A stretch of DNA of 64,000 nucleotides, taken from Ferrovibrio sp. MS7. Lineage in GTDB: Bacteria > Pseudomonadota > Alphaproteobacteria > Ferrovibrionales > Ferrovibrionaceae. Positions 9,542 to 16,659 of this stretch are shown here, piece after piece (the stretch's first letter is position 1; every line of letters begins with the position of its first letter). A program made the translations under genes and the position numbers. The notes under the pieces are model-generated. The model made no database searches, was not told the DNA's origin, and was given only the letters and a program-made list of their open reading frames with translations. The stretch spans positions 868,001 to 932,000 of the forward strand of contig NZ_JBBKBA010000002.1 of the NCBI RefSeq assembly GCF_038404985.1, written 5' to 3'.

Positions 9542-9775
9542 ATGATCCATGTGGATGTGAACATGCACGGCGAGCTGCGGCGCTTTCTGCCCGATGGCGC
9601 TGCCAGCCTGCGCCTGGCCCTGCCGGATGAAACCCGCGTCGCCGACCTGCTGGAACGACTGCAGGCGCAGCATGATGTCTGGCTCGCGGCGATCGACAAT
9701 GTCGCCGTCCCGCTGTCGGCTCGACTCAATGATGGCGCTGCGATCGATTTCTTCCCGCATATGGAGGGCGGCTAG
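9542..9775 (+). CDS. MoaD/ThiS-like ubiquitin-fold sulfur carrier
   Basis: A 77-residue protein ending in Gly-Gly (MEGG), the hallmark of MoaD/ThiS sulfur carriers, whose C terminus is adenylated and converted to a thiocarboxylate. The pattern VNMHGELRRFLPDG at the N terminus and PLSARLNDGAAIDFFP before the tail fits a beta-grasp fold. It sits between fgd and cofE (gaps of 26 and 23 bp) within the F420 operon. It may serve molybdopterin synthesis for the molybdenum hydroxylase at the head of the operon, or an unknown sulfur-transfer or conjugation step linked to F420. No E1-like (MoeB/ThiF) or MoaE partner is in the window. ATG at 9542 is the only start that gives a family-sized protein. Confidence 0.75.
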   Translation: MIHVDVNMHGELRRFLPDGAASLRLALPDETRVADLLERLQAQHDVWLAAIDNVAVPLSARLNDGAAIDFFPHMEGG

Positions 9776-9798
9776 GCCGCCGCTGGTTCAGGACCTGC

Positions 9799-10566
9799 AT
9801 GTCACGCCGCATGACACTCACCGCGCTTGCCGGCCTGCCGACCATCCGACCGGGTGATGATCTCGGCGCCTTGCTGGCCGAAGCGATGCATGGCAATGGC
9901 ATCGAGGCCGCTGATGGCGACGTGCTGGTGGTGGCGCAGAAGATCGTGTCCAAGGCCGAAGGCCGCCTGGTGCAGTTGCGCGATGTGACGCCTGGCGAAC
10001 GCGCTGAAGCCTTGGCGACGAAAGCCGGCAAGGACCCGCGCGTGGTGGAGCTGATCCTGCGTGAATCCGCCGATGTCGTGCGCTGCCAGCCCGGCGTTAT
10101 CATCGTCGAGCATCGTCTCGGCATGGTGATGGCGAATGCCGGCATCGATGCCTCGAATGTCGAAGGCAGCGAGGCCGATGAAGCCGTACTGCTGTTGCCG
10201 GAAGACCCGGACCGCAGCGCCGCCGGCCTGCGCGCGGCCTTGCAGCGGCTGCTGGGACGCGATATCGGCGTGGTGATCAACGACAGCTTTGGCCGCGCCT
10301 GGCGCAACGGCACCATCGGCACCGCCATTGGCGTCAGCGGCCCGCCGGCTTTGTGGGACATGCGCGGCATCGCCGACCGCAATGGCCGCAGCCTGCGCCA
10401 TACCGAGGTGGGCATCGCCGACGAAGTGGCGGCGGCAGCGTCGCTGCTGATGGGCCAGGCGGCGGAAGGCCTGCCAGCCGTGCATATGCGCGGCTTCCCG
10501 CTTTCCTTCCGGCCCGGTGATGCCAGCGAATTGCTGCGGAGCAAGAAGCATGACTTGTTCCGCTGA
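9799..10566 (+). CDS. cofE: Coenzyme F420-0:L-glutamate ligase
   Basis: Adds L-glutamate residues to the lactate side chain of F420-0, using GTP and metal ions. The 255-residue protein carries the CofE landmarks: LPTIRPGDDL at the N terminus, DGDVLVVAQKIVSKAEG near 35-50, VIIVEHRLGMVMANAGID in the centre, and VVINDSFGRAWRNGTIGTAIG for substrate and metal binding. It is the stand-alone form: there is no C-terminal nitroreductase-like domain as in actinobacterial FbiB. AGGA lies 6 bases before the ATG. A dedicated reductase for dehydro-F420-0, the role of the missing FbiB domain, is not evident elsewhere in the window, so that step must be supplied elsewhere if the PEP route is used. Confidence 0.95.
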   Translation: MSRRMTLTALAGLPTIRPGDDLGALLAEAMHGNGIEAADGDVLVVAQKIVSKAEGRLVQLRDVTPGERAEALATKAGKDPRVVELILRESADVVRCQPGVIIVEHRLGMVMANAGIDASNVEGSEADEAVLLLPEDPDRSAAGLRAALQRLLGRDIGVVINDSFGRAWRNGTIGTAIGVSGPPALWDMRGIADRNGRSLRHTEVGIADEVAAAASLLMGQAAEGLPAVHMRGFPLSFRPGDASELLRSKKHDLFR

Positions 10567-10581
10567 ACCGAGGAAAGCCAC

Positions 10582-11541
10582 ATGATTGCCGCCCTGGCCG
10601 GTGGCGTTGCCGCCCTTGCCGGTGGCGTTGGAGGCGCGCGCCTGTCGCGCGGCCTGGCACGCCTGCTTGGCGACCACCTGAGCGTGATCGTCAATACCGG
10701 CGATGATTTCGAGCATCTCGGCCTGCCGATCAGCCCGGATCTCGATACCGTGACCTATACCCTGGCCGGCTGCGCCAATCCGGAAACCGGCTGGGGCGTT
10801 GCCAATGAGAGCTGGAATTTCATGGCGCAGCTCTGCGAACTCGGCGGGCCGGACTGGTTCCTGCTCGGCGACCGCGACCTCGCCACGCATGTGTTACGCC
10901 GGGAATGGCTCGGCCAGGGCGACACCTTGACCCAGGTGACGGCACGCCTCTGTCAACGCCATGGCATTGCCAGCCGGATCCTGCCGATGAGCGACGACAT
11001 CGTGCGCACCCGCGTGCAGACGGCGGAAGGCCTGCTGGACTTCCAGGACTATTTCGTGCGCCGCCGCTGCGACGTGGCCATCAGCGGCCTGCAATTCGAT
11101 GGCGCGCGCGAAGCCCGCGTGCCAGCAATGGTAGCTGAAGCCATCGCGGCAGCCGCAGCCATCATCGTCTGCCCCTCCAACCCCTATGTCAGCATCGACC
11201 CGATCCTGGCGGTGGGCGACATGCAGGCGCGGCTGCTGGCCGCCAAGGTACCGCGCGTTGCGGTATCGCCGATCATCGGCGGTGCCGCCGTGAAGGGCCC
11301 GGCGGCGAAGATGATGCGCGAGCTGGGCCACACACCCTCGAGCCTCACCGTGGCGGAGAAATACAGTGGCCTGCTGCATGGCCTGGTGATCGATAAGGCC
11401 GATGCCGCCCTGGCCGATGCCATCGCGGCCACCGGCCTGGCGGTGCGGATCACCGATACGCTGATGCGCGGACCGGAAGACAGCGAGCGGCTGGCGGCTG
11501 AAGTGCTGGAATTCGCCCGTTCGCTGCCGGTGGGTGGCTGA
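10582..11541 (+). CDS. cofD: 2-phospho-L-lactate transferase (F420-0 synthesis)
   Basis: Transfers the lactyl- or enolpyruvyl-phospho group from the guanosine-diphospho intermediate to FO. The 319-residue protein shows the family N-terminal loop LAGGVGGARL, NTGDDFEHLGLPISPDLDT, the GWGVANESWN segment, LLGDRDLATH and the C-terminal block PSNPYVSIDPIL and SPIIGGAAVKGPA. The start is ATG at 10582 with GAGGAAAG upstream. Oddly, the first residues contain an imperfect tandem copy, ALAGGVAALAGGVGG, where the family normally has a single LAGGVGG loop; the DNA shows the same near-duplication of about 27 bases. Gene order cofE-cofD-cofC with a 3-bp gap to cofC indicates one transcription unit. Confidence 0.95.
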   Translation: MIAALAGGVAALAGGVGGARLSRGLARLLGDHLSVIVNTGDDFEHLGLPISPDLDTVTYTLAGCANPETGWGVANESWNFMAQLCELGGPDWFLLGDRDLATHVLRREWLGQGDTLTQVTARLCQRHGIASRILPMSDDIVRTRVQTAEGLLDFQDYFVRRRCDVAISGLQFDGAREARVPAMVAEAIAAAAAIIVCPSNPYVSIDPILAVGDMQARLLAAKVPRVAVSPIIGGAAVKGPAAKMMRELGHTPSSLTVAEKYSGLLHGLVIDKADAALADAIAATGLAVRITDTLMRGPEDSERLAAEVLEFARSLPVGG

Positions 11542-11544
11542 AAA

Positions 11545-12183
11545 ATGCTGCCGCTGGTGCTGATCCCCTGCCGCCCCTTCACCCAGGGCAAGAGCCGGCT
11601 TGCGCCTGTGCTGAACCCGGCTGCACGCGAAGCGCTTTGCCGGCGCTTCCTGCACGACACCCTGGCGCGGATCACCGCGCTGGTGCCCAAGCCAGACATC
11701 CACGTCGTGACTGCCGATAGGGAAGCCACTGCCATGGCTGCAGCGGCCGGCATTTCCACTCTCGACGAAACGCAGGCCGGCCTGAACGAGGCCTTGAGCG
11801 GTGCCATCACGCAGCTAGCGCGGCAGCGACAGGATTTCGCGCAACGCAGCCTGCTGCTGTTGCCGACCGATCTGCCGCTGGCGACACCGGCGGCATTGCG
11901 GGCGGCCCTCGATATGCCGGCGGATATCCTGCTGGTGCCGGATCATGCTGGACAGGGAACCAACCTGCTGCGCCTCGGCCCCGGCATCGCGCCGCGTTTC
12001 AGCTTCCGCTTCGGACCCGGCAGTTTCCTGCTGCATCAGGCGGAAGCGGCGCGCCTCGGCATCACCCCGCACCTGCTGCCCGAGCCAACCTTGGCCTGCG
12101 ACATAGACACGCCGGAAGACTATGCCGCCTGGCAAGCCGTGGCCGAGCCGACTGCCCTCGGGCAGCGTCAGGCCGCGACCTGA
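11545..12183 (+). CDS. cofC: 2-phospho-L-lactate / PEP guanylyltransferase (CofC/FbiD)
   Basis: Activates 2-phospholactate or phosphoenolpyruvate with GTP to make the precursor used by CofD. The 212-residue nucleotidyltransferase has the N-terminal substrate loop IPCRPFTQGKSRLAP, the metal-binding LLLLPTDLPL, and the CofC signature DHAGQGTNLLRL followed by FRFGPGSF. It begins 3 bp after cofD, so translation is probably coupled. Bacterial enzymes of this family have been shown to prefer PEP; the sequence alone does not tell the substrate. Its last 16 bp overlap the 3' end of the convergent lactonase gene on the minus strand, leaving no room for an ordinary terminator between them. Confidence 0.93.
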   Translation: MLPLVLIPCRPFTQGKSRLAPVLNPAAREALCRRFLHDTLARITALVPKPDIHVVTADREATAMAAAAGISTLDETQAGLNEALSGAITQLARQRQDFAQRSLLLLPTDLPLATPAALRAALDMPADILLVPDHAGQGTNLLRLGPGIAPRFSFRFGPGSFLLHQAEAARLGITPHLLPEPTLACDIDTPEDYAAWQAVAEPTALGQRQAAT

Positions 12184-13028
12184 AACCGCGGTGACAGCAG
12201 GCCCGGCGTTTCCACGCGGAAACTGATCAAGCTGCCTGGCTCGGCGTTCTTAGCCAACGAGGTGACGAATACCGTGCGCAGATCCGGCCCGCCAAAACAG
12301 GGCATGGTCGGCGCCGCCACCGGCAGCTTTATGCTGTCCAGCAACCGGCCATCGGGTGCCAGCTTGTTGAGGCAACCGGCACTTACCCCGGCACTCCAGT
12401 AGCAGCCCTCGGCATCCACGGCGGCACCATCAGGCAGACCGGATGCTTCGTCGCATTCGCGCAGCAGGCGCCGTTCCGACAAGGCCCCGGTGGCGCGATC
12501 GAAGGCATAGCTTGCGATATAGGGGCCGCGCGTGTCGGCGTGATACAGAATGCCGCCATCGGGGCTCCAGGCCAGGCCGTTGGAGGCCTTAAGGTCATCC
12601 AGCACAAGCTGCGACTTGCCCTCGGGCGTGACGCGGTAGAGGGCGGCGGTGGGCTGGCGCGGCGAGGCATCGTGGATGCTGCCGATCCAAAAGCAGCCAT
12701 CCGGCCCCACCTTGCCATCATTCAGCCGGTTCATCGGCCGGTCTGGCTCGGGCTGCACCAGGAAACGCAGCGCGCCGGTATCGGGATTGAACAGATGCAC
12801 GCCACTGCGCAGGGCGACGACCAATTCACCTTGGCTAGCCAGTCCAATACTGCCCACGGCACTGGGCATGGCGGAATCGGCAAGGCTTCTGCTTGCCCAG
12901 TCGTAGCGCAGGATTGCTGGGGCCAGGATATCGACGAACCACAGGCATTGCCGCTGTTCGTCCCAGACCGGCGATTCGCCAATCTGCAACGGCCGATCAA
13001 TCAGACGCTCGAATTCCATACCGGCCAT
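12168..13028 (-). CDS. SMP-30/gluconolactonase/LRE family lactonase
   Basis: A 286-residue six-bladed beta-propeller hydrolase of sugar lactones. Residues matching the divalent-metal ligands of the family are present: E18 (GESPVW), N103 (RLNDGK), N150 (SNGLAWSPDG) and D200 (PDGAAVD), so it should be active. Its 3' end overlaps cofC by 16 bp on the opposite strand. The family usually opens gluconolactone or similar rings; next to an Fgd homologue (which makes 6-phosphogluconolactone) and Gnd (which uses 6-phosphogluconate) it is a natural candidate for the middle step, although classical 6-phosphogluconolactonases belong to other families. AAAGG precedes ATG 13028; a second in-frame ATG lies 9 bp inside. 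Confidence 0.9.
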   Translation of the reverse strand: MAGMEFERLIDRPLQIGESPVWDEQRQCLWFVDILAPAILRYDWASRSLADSAMPSAVGSIGLASQGELVVALRSGVHLFNPDTGALRFLVQPEPDRPMNRLNDGKVGPDGCFWIGSIHDASPRQPTAALYRVTPEGKSQLVLDDLKASNGLAWSPDGGILYHADTRGPYIASYAFDRATGALSERRLLRECDEASGLPDGAAVDAEGCYWSAGVSAGCLNKLAPDGRLLDSIKLPVAAPTMPCFGGPDLRTVFVTSLAKNAEPGSLISFRVETPGLLSPRFQVAA

Positions 13029-13275
13029 CTACCTTTCTTGCGCACAACCAGATAGTCGCATGAATACAGCACCCGCGCCACCTGCTGGAACAGCGCCAGC
13101 TTTTTTCAATTTTACAAACACGAATCGAATCGTCACCTGCAACTCAAACAATGTCTCGCAGACCAACTTATTTCATCTGATTCAGAAGCGTGATTTCCAC
13201 ATATTTCGGATGTTAGACTTTGTGCGTTCACATTTGCAGCCCAGTTGCACTGCTGGTTTTAGGGGGAAGATTCCA
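13029..13275. promoter_or_regulatory. Divergent intergenic region, lactonase / amidohydrolase
   Basis: A 247-bp gap between divergent genes, clearly AT-richer than the flanking coding DNA (runs such as TTTTTTCAATTTTACAAAC near 13100). It must hold promoters for both directions. A ribosome site AGGGGGA lies about 9 bases before the amidohydrolase ATG at 13276. I see no clear palindrome or riboswitch-like structure. Confidence 0.45.
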
Positions 13276-14544
13276 ATGCTGAGTATGTCAAAGAATCGTG
13301 TTTTTACCTGGGTCACAGCGGCGCTGGGGGTCTGCGCCGTTTCGCTGGCGATGATGCCGCTTGCCGAAGCGCAACCGATGCGCCGCCAAGGCATGCAGCA
13401 AGGCGATGGCAACGCCCCTGGCGGTATGCATGGTGGTGGCCAGGGTGGTGGGGGACAGGGCGGCGGCCAGGCTGGCCAAGGCGGGATGCCGCGTGAAGAA
13501 GGAGCTGGCCCGCGAGCCAGAGGCGAGGTACCGCGCTGGATAGACACGCATGTGCATCTGGTCAGCGGCGCAACCAACACGACCGGTGACTGGGCCGGTG
13601 CAGTTCAAGTTGCCCTGGCCGATATGGACAAGAATGATATTGGCATCGCCATCGTGATGCCAACACCGCAGCCTCCAGGCAACAATCTCTACGACATTGC
13701 CGACTTCGTCGATGCGATTAAGAAGCACCCGACCCGCTTTGCCTTCCTCGGTGGTGGCGGCACGCTGAACCCAATGATCCTGCAGGACCCGGACGCCGAG
13801 ACCGTGAGCGAAGCGACGCGGAAGAAGTTCACCGATATAGCCAATGGCATCTTGGATGCAGGGGCTACTGGCTTTGGCGAAATGGCGGCCACCCACCTGT
13901 CTCTTAATGAATCCCATGCCTATCATCGTGCGCGCCCTGATCACCCGCTTTTCCTGCTGCTGGCCGAGATCGCAGCAAAGCGTAATGCAGTGATTGATAT
14001 CCATATGGATCTGGTGATCGAGCCGATGCCGACACAGCCTCGATTGCGGGATATGTCGCAGCGCAATCCAGCCTCGCTGGTGCCGAACTTAGCCCAATTC
14101 GAGAAGCTGCTGGCGCATGATCGTGGCGCGCGCATCATTTGGGCCCATGCCGGCATCGATCATACCGGCGAGCTGAATGTAGACGTAATCCGCCGCATGA
14201 TGCAGCAGCATCCCAATCTCTACATGAGCCTTAAGACCATGCCGCAATCGCCACAGCCGAATGCACCGCTGGCTGGCGAAAGCAGGTTAAAACCAGAATG
14301 GCGACGCTTAATCGCCGAATTCCCTGATCGCTTTGTGATCGGTACTGACCGCTTTTATGGCTCGTCGGCCGTGGGCCTGCGCGCTGGTAGTGGCGGCAAC
14401 CAGCGGGCTTCGGCCGGCAATATCTTCTTGGAGCGGACGGTGCCGCTTACCCAGGGCGCGCGCCATCTGCTGTCGCAACTGCCACCACAATTGGCGCAGA
14501 AGGTGGCCGTCGACAATGTGAAGACGGTCTACCGCCTGCCCTAG
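13276..14544 (+). CDS. Exported amidohydrolase (amidohydrolase_2 family)
   Basis: A 422-residue metal-dependent hydrolase with an N-terminal export signal (positively charged MSKNR, a hydrophobic stretch, then AEA-QP near residue 37). After it comes a glycine-rich low-complexity linker of about 45 residues (GGGQGGGGQGGGQ). The TIM-barrel domain starts with the metal-binding H92-x-H94 (WIDTHVHL); later landmarks are GFGEMAATHLS, DIHMDL, IIWAHAGIDH and the C-terminal IGTDRF with the catalytic Asp. The ATG at 13276 is chosen for its ribosome site and signal peptide, although the frame is open from 13060. The natural substrate is unknown. It stands alone between divergent and convergent neighbours. 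Confidence 0.85.
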   Translation: MLSMSKNRVFTWVTAALGVCAVSLAMMPLAEAQPMRRQGMQQGDGNAPGGMHGGGQGGGGQGGGQAGQGGMPREEGAGPRARGEVPRWIDTHVHLVSGATNTTGDWAGAVQVALADMDKNDIGIAIVMPTPQPPGNNLYDIADFVDAIKKHPTRFAFLGGGGTLNPMILQDPDAETVSEATRKKFTDIANGILDAGATGFGEMAATHLSLNESHAYHRARPDHPLFLLLAEIAAKRNAVIDIHMDLVIEPMPTQPRLRDMSQRNPASLVPNLAQFEKLLAHDRGARIIWAHAGIDHTGELNVDVIRRMMQQHPNLYMSLKTMPQSPQPNAPLAGESRLKPEWRRLIAEFPDRFVIGTDRFYGSSAVGLRAGSGGNQRASAGNIFLERTVPLTQGARHLLSQLPPQLAQKVAVDNVKTVYRLP

Positions 14545-14554
14545 GCCAGGATCA

Positions 14555-14583
14555 CCCCTGCTGCGTCTTGTTCGCGGCAGGGG
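14555..14583 (+). terminator. Hairpin between convergent genes
   Basis: CCCCTGC (14555-14561) pairs with GCAGGGG (14577-14583), with a further partial TGCG/CGCG pairing inside. It lies just after the amidohydrolase stop and before the 3' end of the convergent ATPase gene, the right place for a terminator, but no T-run follows in either direction, so it may be a weak or Rho-assisted site. Confidence 0.45.
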
Positions 14584-14653
14584 TTGCATCGCCAGAGCCA
14601 CGGTACGGCCGGGCCGAACCGGCGTTACCAATCCCATATATCAGACAGGCGCT

Positions 14654-15484
14654 TCAGTGCTGGGCACCGGCCTCGATCGCGTCGAACAGGCGGCGCAGCC
14701 GGTTGCAGGCGGCAGCGAAGGTAGGTTCTTCCAGCGTATCAAGATTGCGTGGCCGTGGGATGTCGCAAGCGATATCCTCCACCACCCGGCCCGGCGAAGA
14801 AGACATCACCAGAATGCGGTCCGAGAGAAACACCGCCTCCGGTATGCTGTGGGTGATGAACAACACCGTCTTCTTCGCATCCGTCCAGATGCGTTGCAGT
14901 TCCAGCGACATTTTCTCGCGCGTCATTGCATCCAATGCCGCGAAAGGCTCATCCATCAGCAGCAGTTTTGGGTCATGCACCAAGGCGCGGGCAATACCCA
15001 CACGCTGCTGCATGCCACCAGACAACTCATTCGGATAGTGATTGCGGAAACGATGCAGGCCGACCATCTCGATCAACGCCTCGGCACGCGCGGTATACTC
15101 TTTCTGCGGCAGCTTGAGGGTGCGAACCGGCACCATGACGTTTTCCATCACGGTGAGCCAGGGCAGCAATGTCGGTCGCTGAAAGACCACACCGACATCG
15201 CGGCGCGGCCCGTTCACCGGCACGCCGCCCAGGAGAGCCTGGCCGGCGCTGGGCTTGAGCAGCCCAGACACCACACCCAGCAGGGTGGATTTGCCGCAAC
15301 CTGACGGACCGAGAACCGAAACGAATTCACCATCACGGATCTTGGCCGACAGATTGCTCACCGCCGTGACCGGACCACGCGAGGACGCGTAGGTCACGGT
15401 CATACGGTCAATATCCAGCAGCACCGGCCTCTCGGTCGCCGCCGCAGTACCGCTCACCATACTCGCCCCCGCCGCACTAACCAT
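14654..15484 (-). CDS. ABC transporter ATPase, nitrate/sulfonate/taurine (NitT/TauT) type
   Basis: The 276-residue ATP-binding subunit of an importer of the SsuB/TauB class. Walker A is GPSGCGKST, the signature is LSGGMQQRVGIARAL and Walker B is LLLMDEPF. About 25 residues of low-complexity sequence precede the domain; an in-frame ATG at 15460 is an alternative start. It is the last gene of the minus-strand operon that begins with the FadR regulator at 21564 and follows the second binding protein by 3 bp. It is the only NitT-type ATPase here, so it presumably powers uptake for both binding proteins. Confidence 0.93.
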   Translation of the reverse strand: MVSAAGASMVSGTAAATERPVLLDIDRMTVTYASSRGPVTAVSNLSAKIRDGEFVSVLGPSGCGKSTLLGVVSGLLKPSAGQALLGGVPVNGPRRDVGVVFQRPTLLPWLTVMENVMVPVRTLKLPQKEYTARAEALIEMVGLHRFRNHYPNELSGGMQQRVGIARALVHDPKLLLMDEPFAALDAMTREKMSLELQRIWTDAKKTVLFITHSIPEAVFLSDRILVMSSSPGRVVEDIACDIPRPRNLDTLEEPTFAAACNRLRRLFDAIEAGAQH

Positions 15485-15487
15485 GGA

Positions 15488-16588
15488 TTACTGCCTTGCC
15501 TTGGCTTGCGCCTGCACCTGGACCGTGTCGAACTTGTTGAATTCCGGCACGAACTCGTTGGTGTACAGGCTGTTGATGTCGACCTGCTTGGTGGTCAACT
15601 CGCCACCATCGAACAGCACGTCGATATAGTCCTTCCAGACCTGCGGAGCGTATTCGCCGAAACGACGCGCGCCACCAATATCGGTGAAGTCGAAGTTGCG
15701 CAGCATGCGCGACTGCAGGATATGACGGCCCGAGGCAAGCTGTTCGGCTTCGCTGCCGCCGTCACCACGGGTGCTGGGATAGTATTTCCAGGTATTGCGG
15801 ACGCAGAAATCGATATTCGCCTCGCAGGCCACCACGCCCTTGCTGATGGCCCGGCCGAAACCGGCCAGCAGCTTCGGGTTCGACTTCAGCGTATCCTCAT
15901 GCACCATGAAGCCATTGGAGAGCAGGCCGCGATACTTCTGCGGCTGCTCCAGGCGACGGATCTTCAGGCCGGCGGTTTCGAACTGGGCGATGATCGCGTC
16001 GAAACCATTGAAGGCATCCACATCCTTGTTGGTAAGCGCGCGGATCGCCGGGGCACCAACGCCGGTGGGGACAAAATCATAGTCCTTGCCGGCAGTCATG
16101 CCCATTTCCTTGTACATGCCGCGGGTGATCGGCACATTGCCATTGGCAAGGGCACCAATGCCGATCTTCTTGCCCTTGAGATCGGCAATGGACTTGATCG
16201 GGCTGTTTTCCAGCACCGCGAATTCCCAGATATTGCTGCGCGCCGAATTGTAGAAGAAGCGCACCGGCATGTAGTCCTTGCCGGGCTGGCGGTTGATGAT
16301 CACGATATCCGCGCTGGGAAAACCGATATCGACCGACTTGTTGGCTACCTGCGGTACCAGCAGCGAGGTACCCAGGAACTCGATGATCTCAAGCTCAATA
16401 CCTTCTTCCTTCATGTAGCCCATCTCGATGGCCATGAGGAATGGGGAATAGCTGTAGGTAATGCGTGCCGGCGTGCCAAGCTTCACCTTCTGCTGCGCCA
16501 GTGCCGGCAGGACCGGGGCGGCAAGCAGGATGGCTGCGCCAAGCGCGCCGGTGGCAATACGTTTCAGGGCCGTGAACTTGAACGCCAT
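15488..16588 (-). CDS. ABC substrate-binding protein, NitT/TauT (SsuA/NMT1) type, copy 2
   Basis: A 366-residue periplasmic binding protein with a Sec signal peptide (hydrophobic core then PALAQQ near residue 32). The fold pattern KLGTPARITYSYSPFLMA, GYMKEEGIELEI and VDIGFPSADI is that of the SsuA/NMT1 group binding small organic anions or amines. It is a close paralogue of the protein at 19726-20832: long stretches such as GALANGNVP, FVPTGVGAPAI and the tail KDYIDVLFDGGE are shared. AAGGAGC precedes the ATG. Having two binding proteins for one permease suggests that the transporter accepts two related ligands. Confidence 0.92.
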   Translation of the reverse strand: MAFKFTALKRIATGALGAAILLAAPVLPALAQQKVKLGTPARITYSYSPFLMAIEMGYMKEEGIELEIIEFLGTSLLVPQVANKSVDIGFPSADIVIINRQPGKDYMPVRFFYNSARSNIWEFAVLENSPIKSIADLKGKKIGIGALANGNVPITRGMYKEMGMTAGKDYDFVPTGVGAPAIRALTNKDVDAFNGFDAIIAQFETAGLKIRRLEQPQKYRGLLSNGFMVHEDTLKSNPKLLAGFGRAISKGVVACEANIDFCVRNTWKYYPSTRGDGGSEAEQLASGRHILQSRMLRNFDFTDIGGARRFGEYAPQVWKDYIDVLFDGGELTTKQVDINSLYTNEFVPEFNKFDTVQVQAQAKARQ

Positions 16589-16659
16589 AGGGATGCTCCT
16601 TGTCTGTTCGCGACGCCCAACACGGCGCCTGGTTGCTCCTGTTATTCTCTTTTGGGCGA

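Noticed and set aside
13060-13275. Longer N terminus for the amidohydrolase
   Set aside because: The extra 72 codons have low-GC intergenic composition; the ATG at 13276 has a ribosome site and starts a proper signal peptide.
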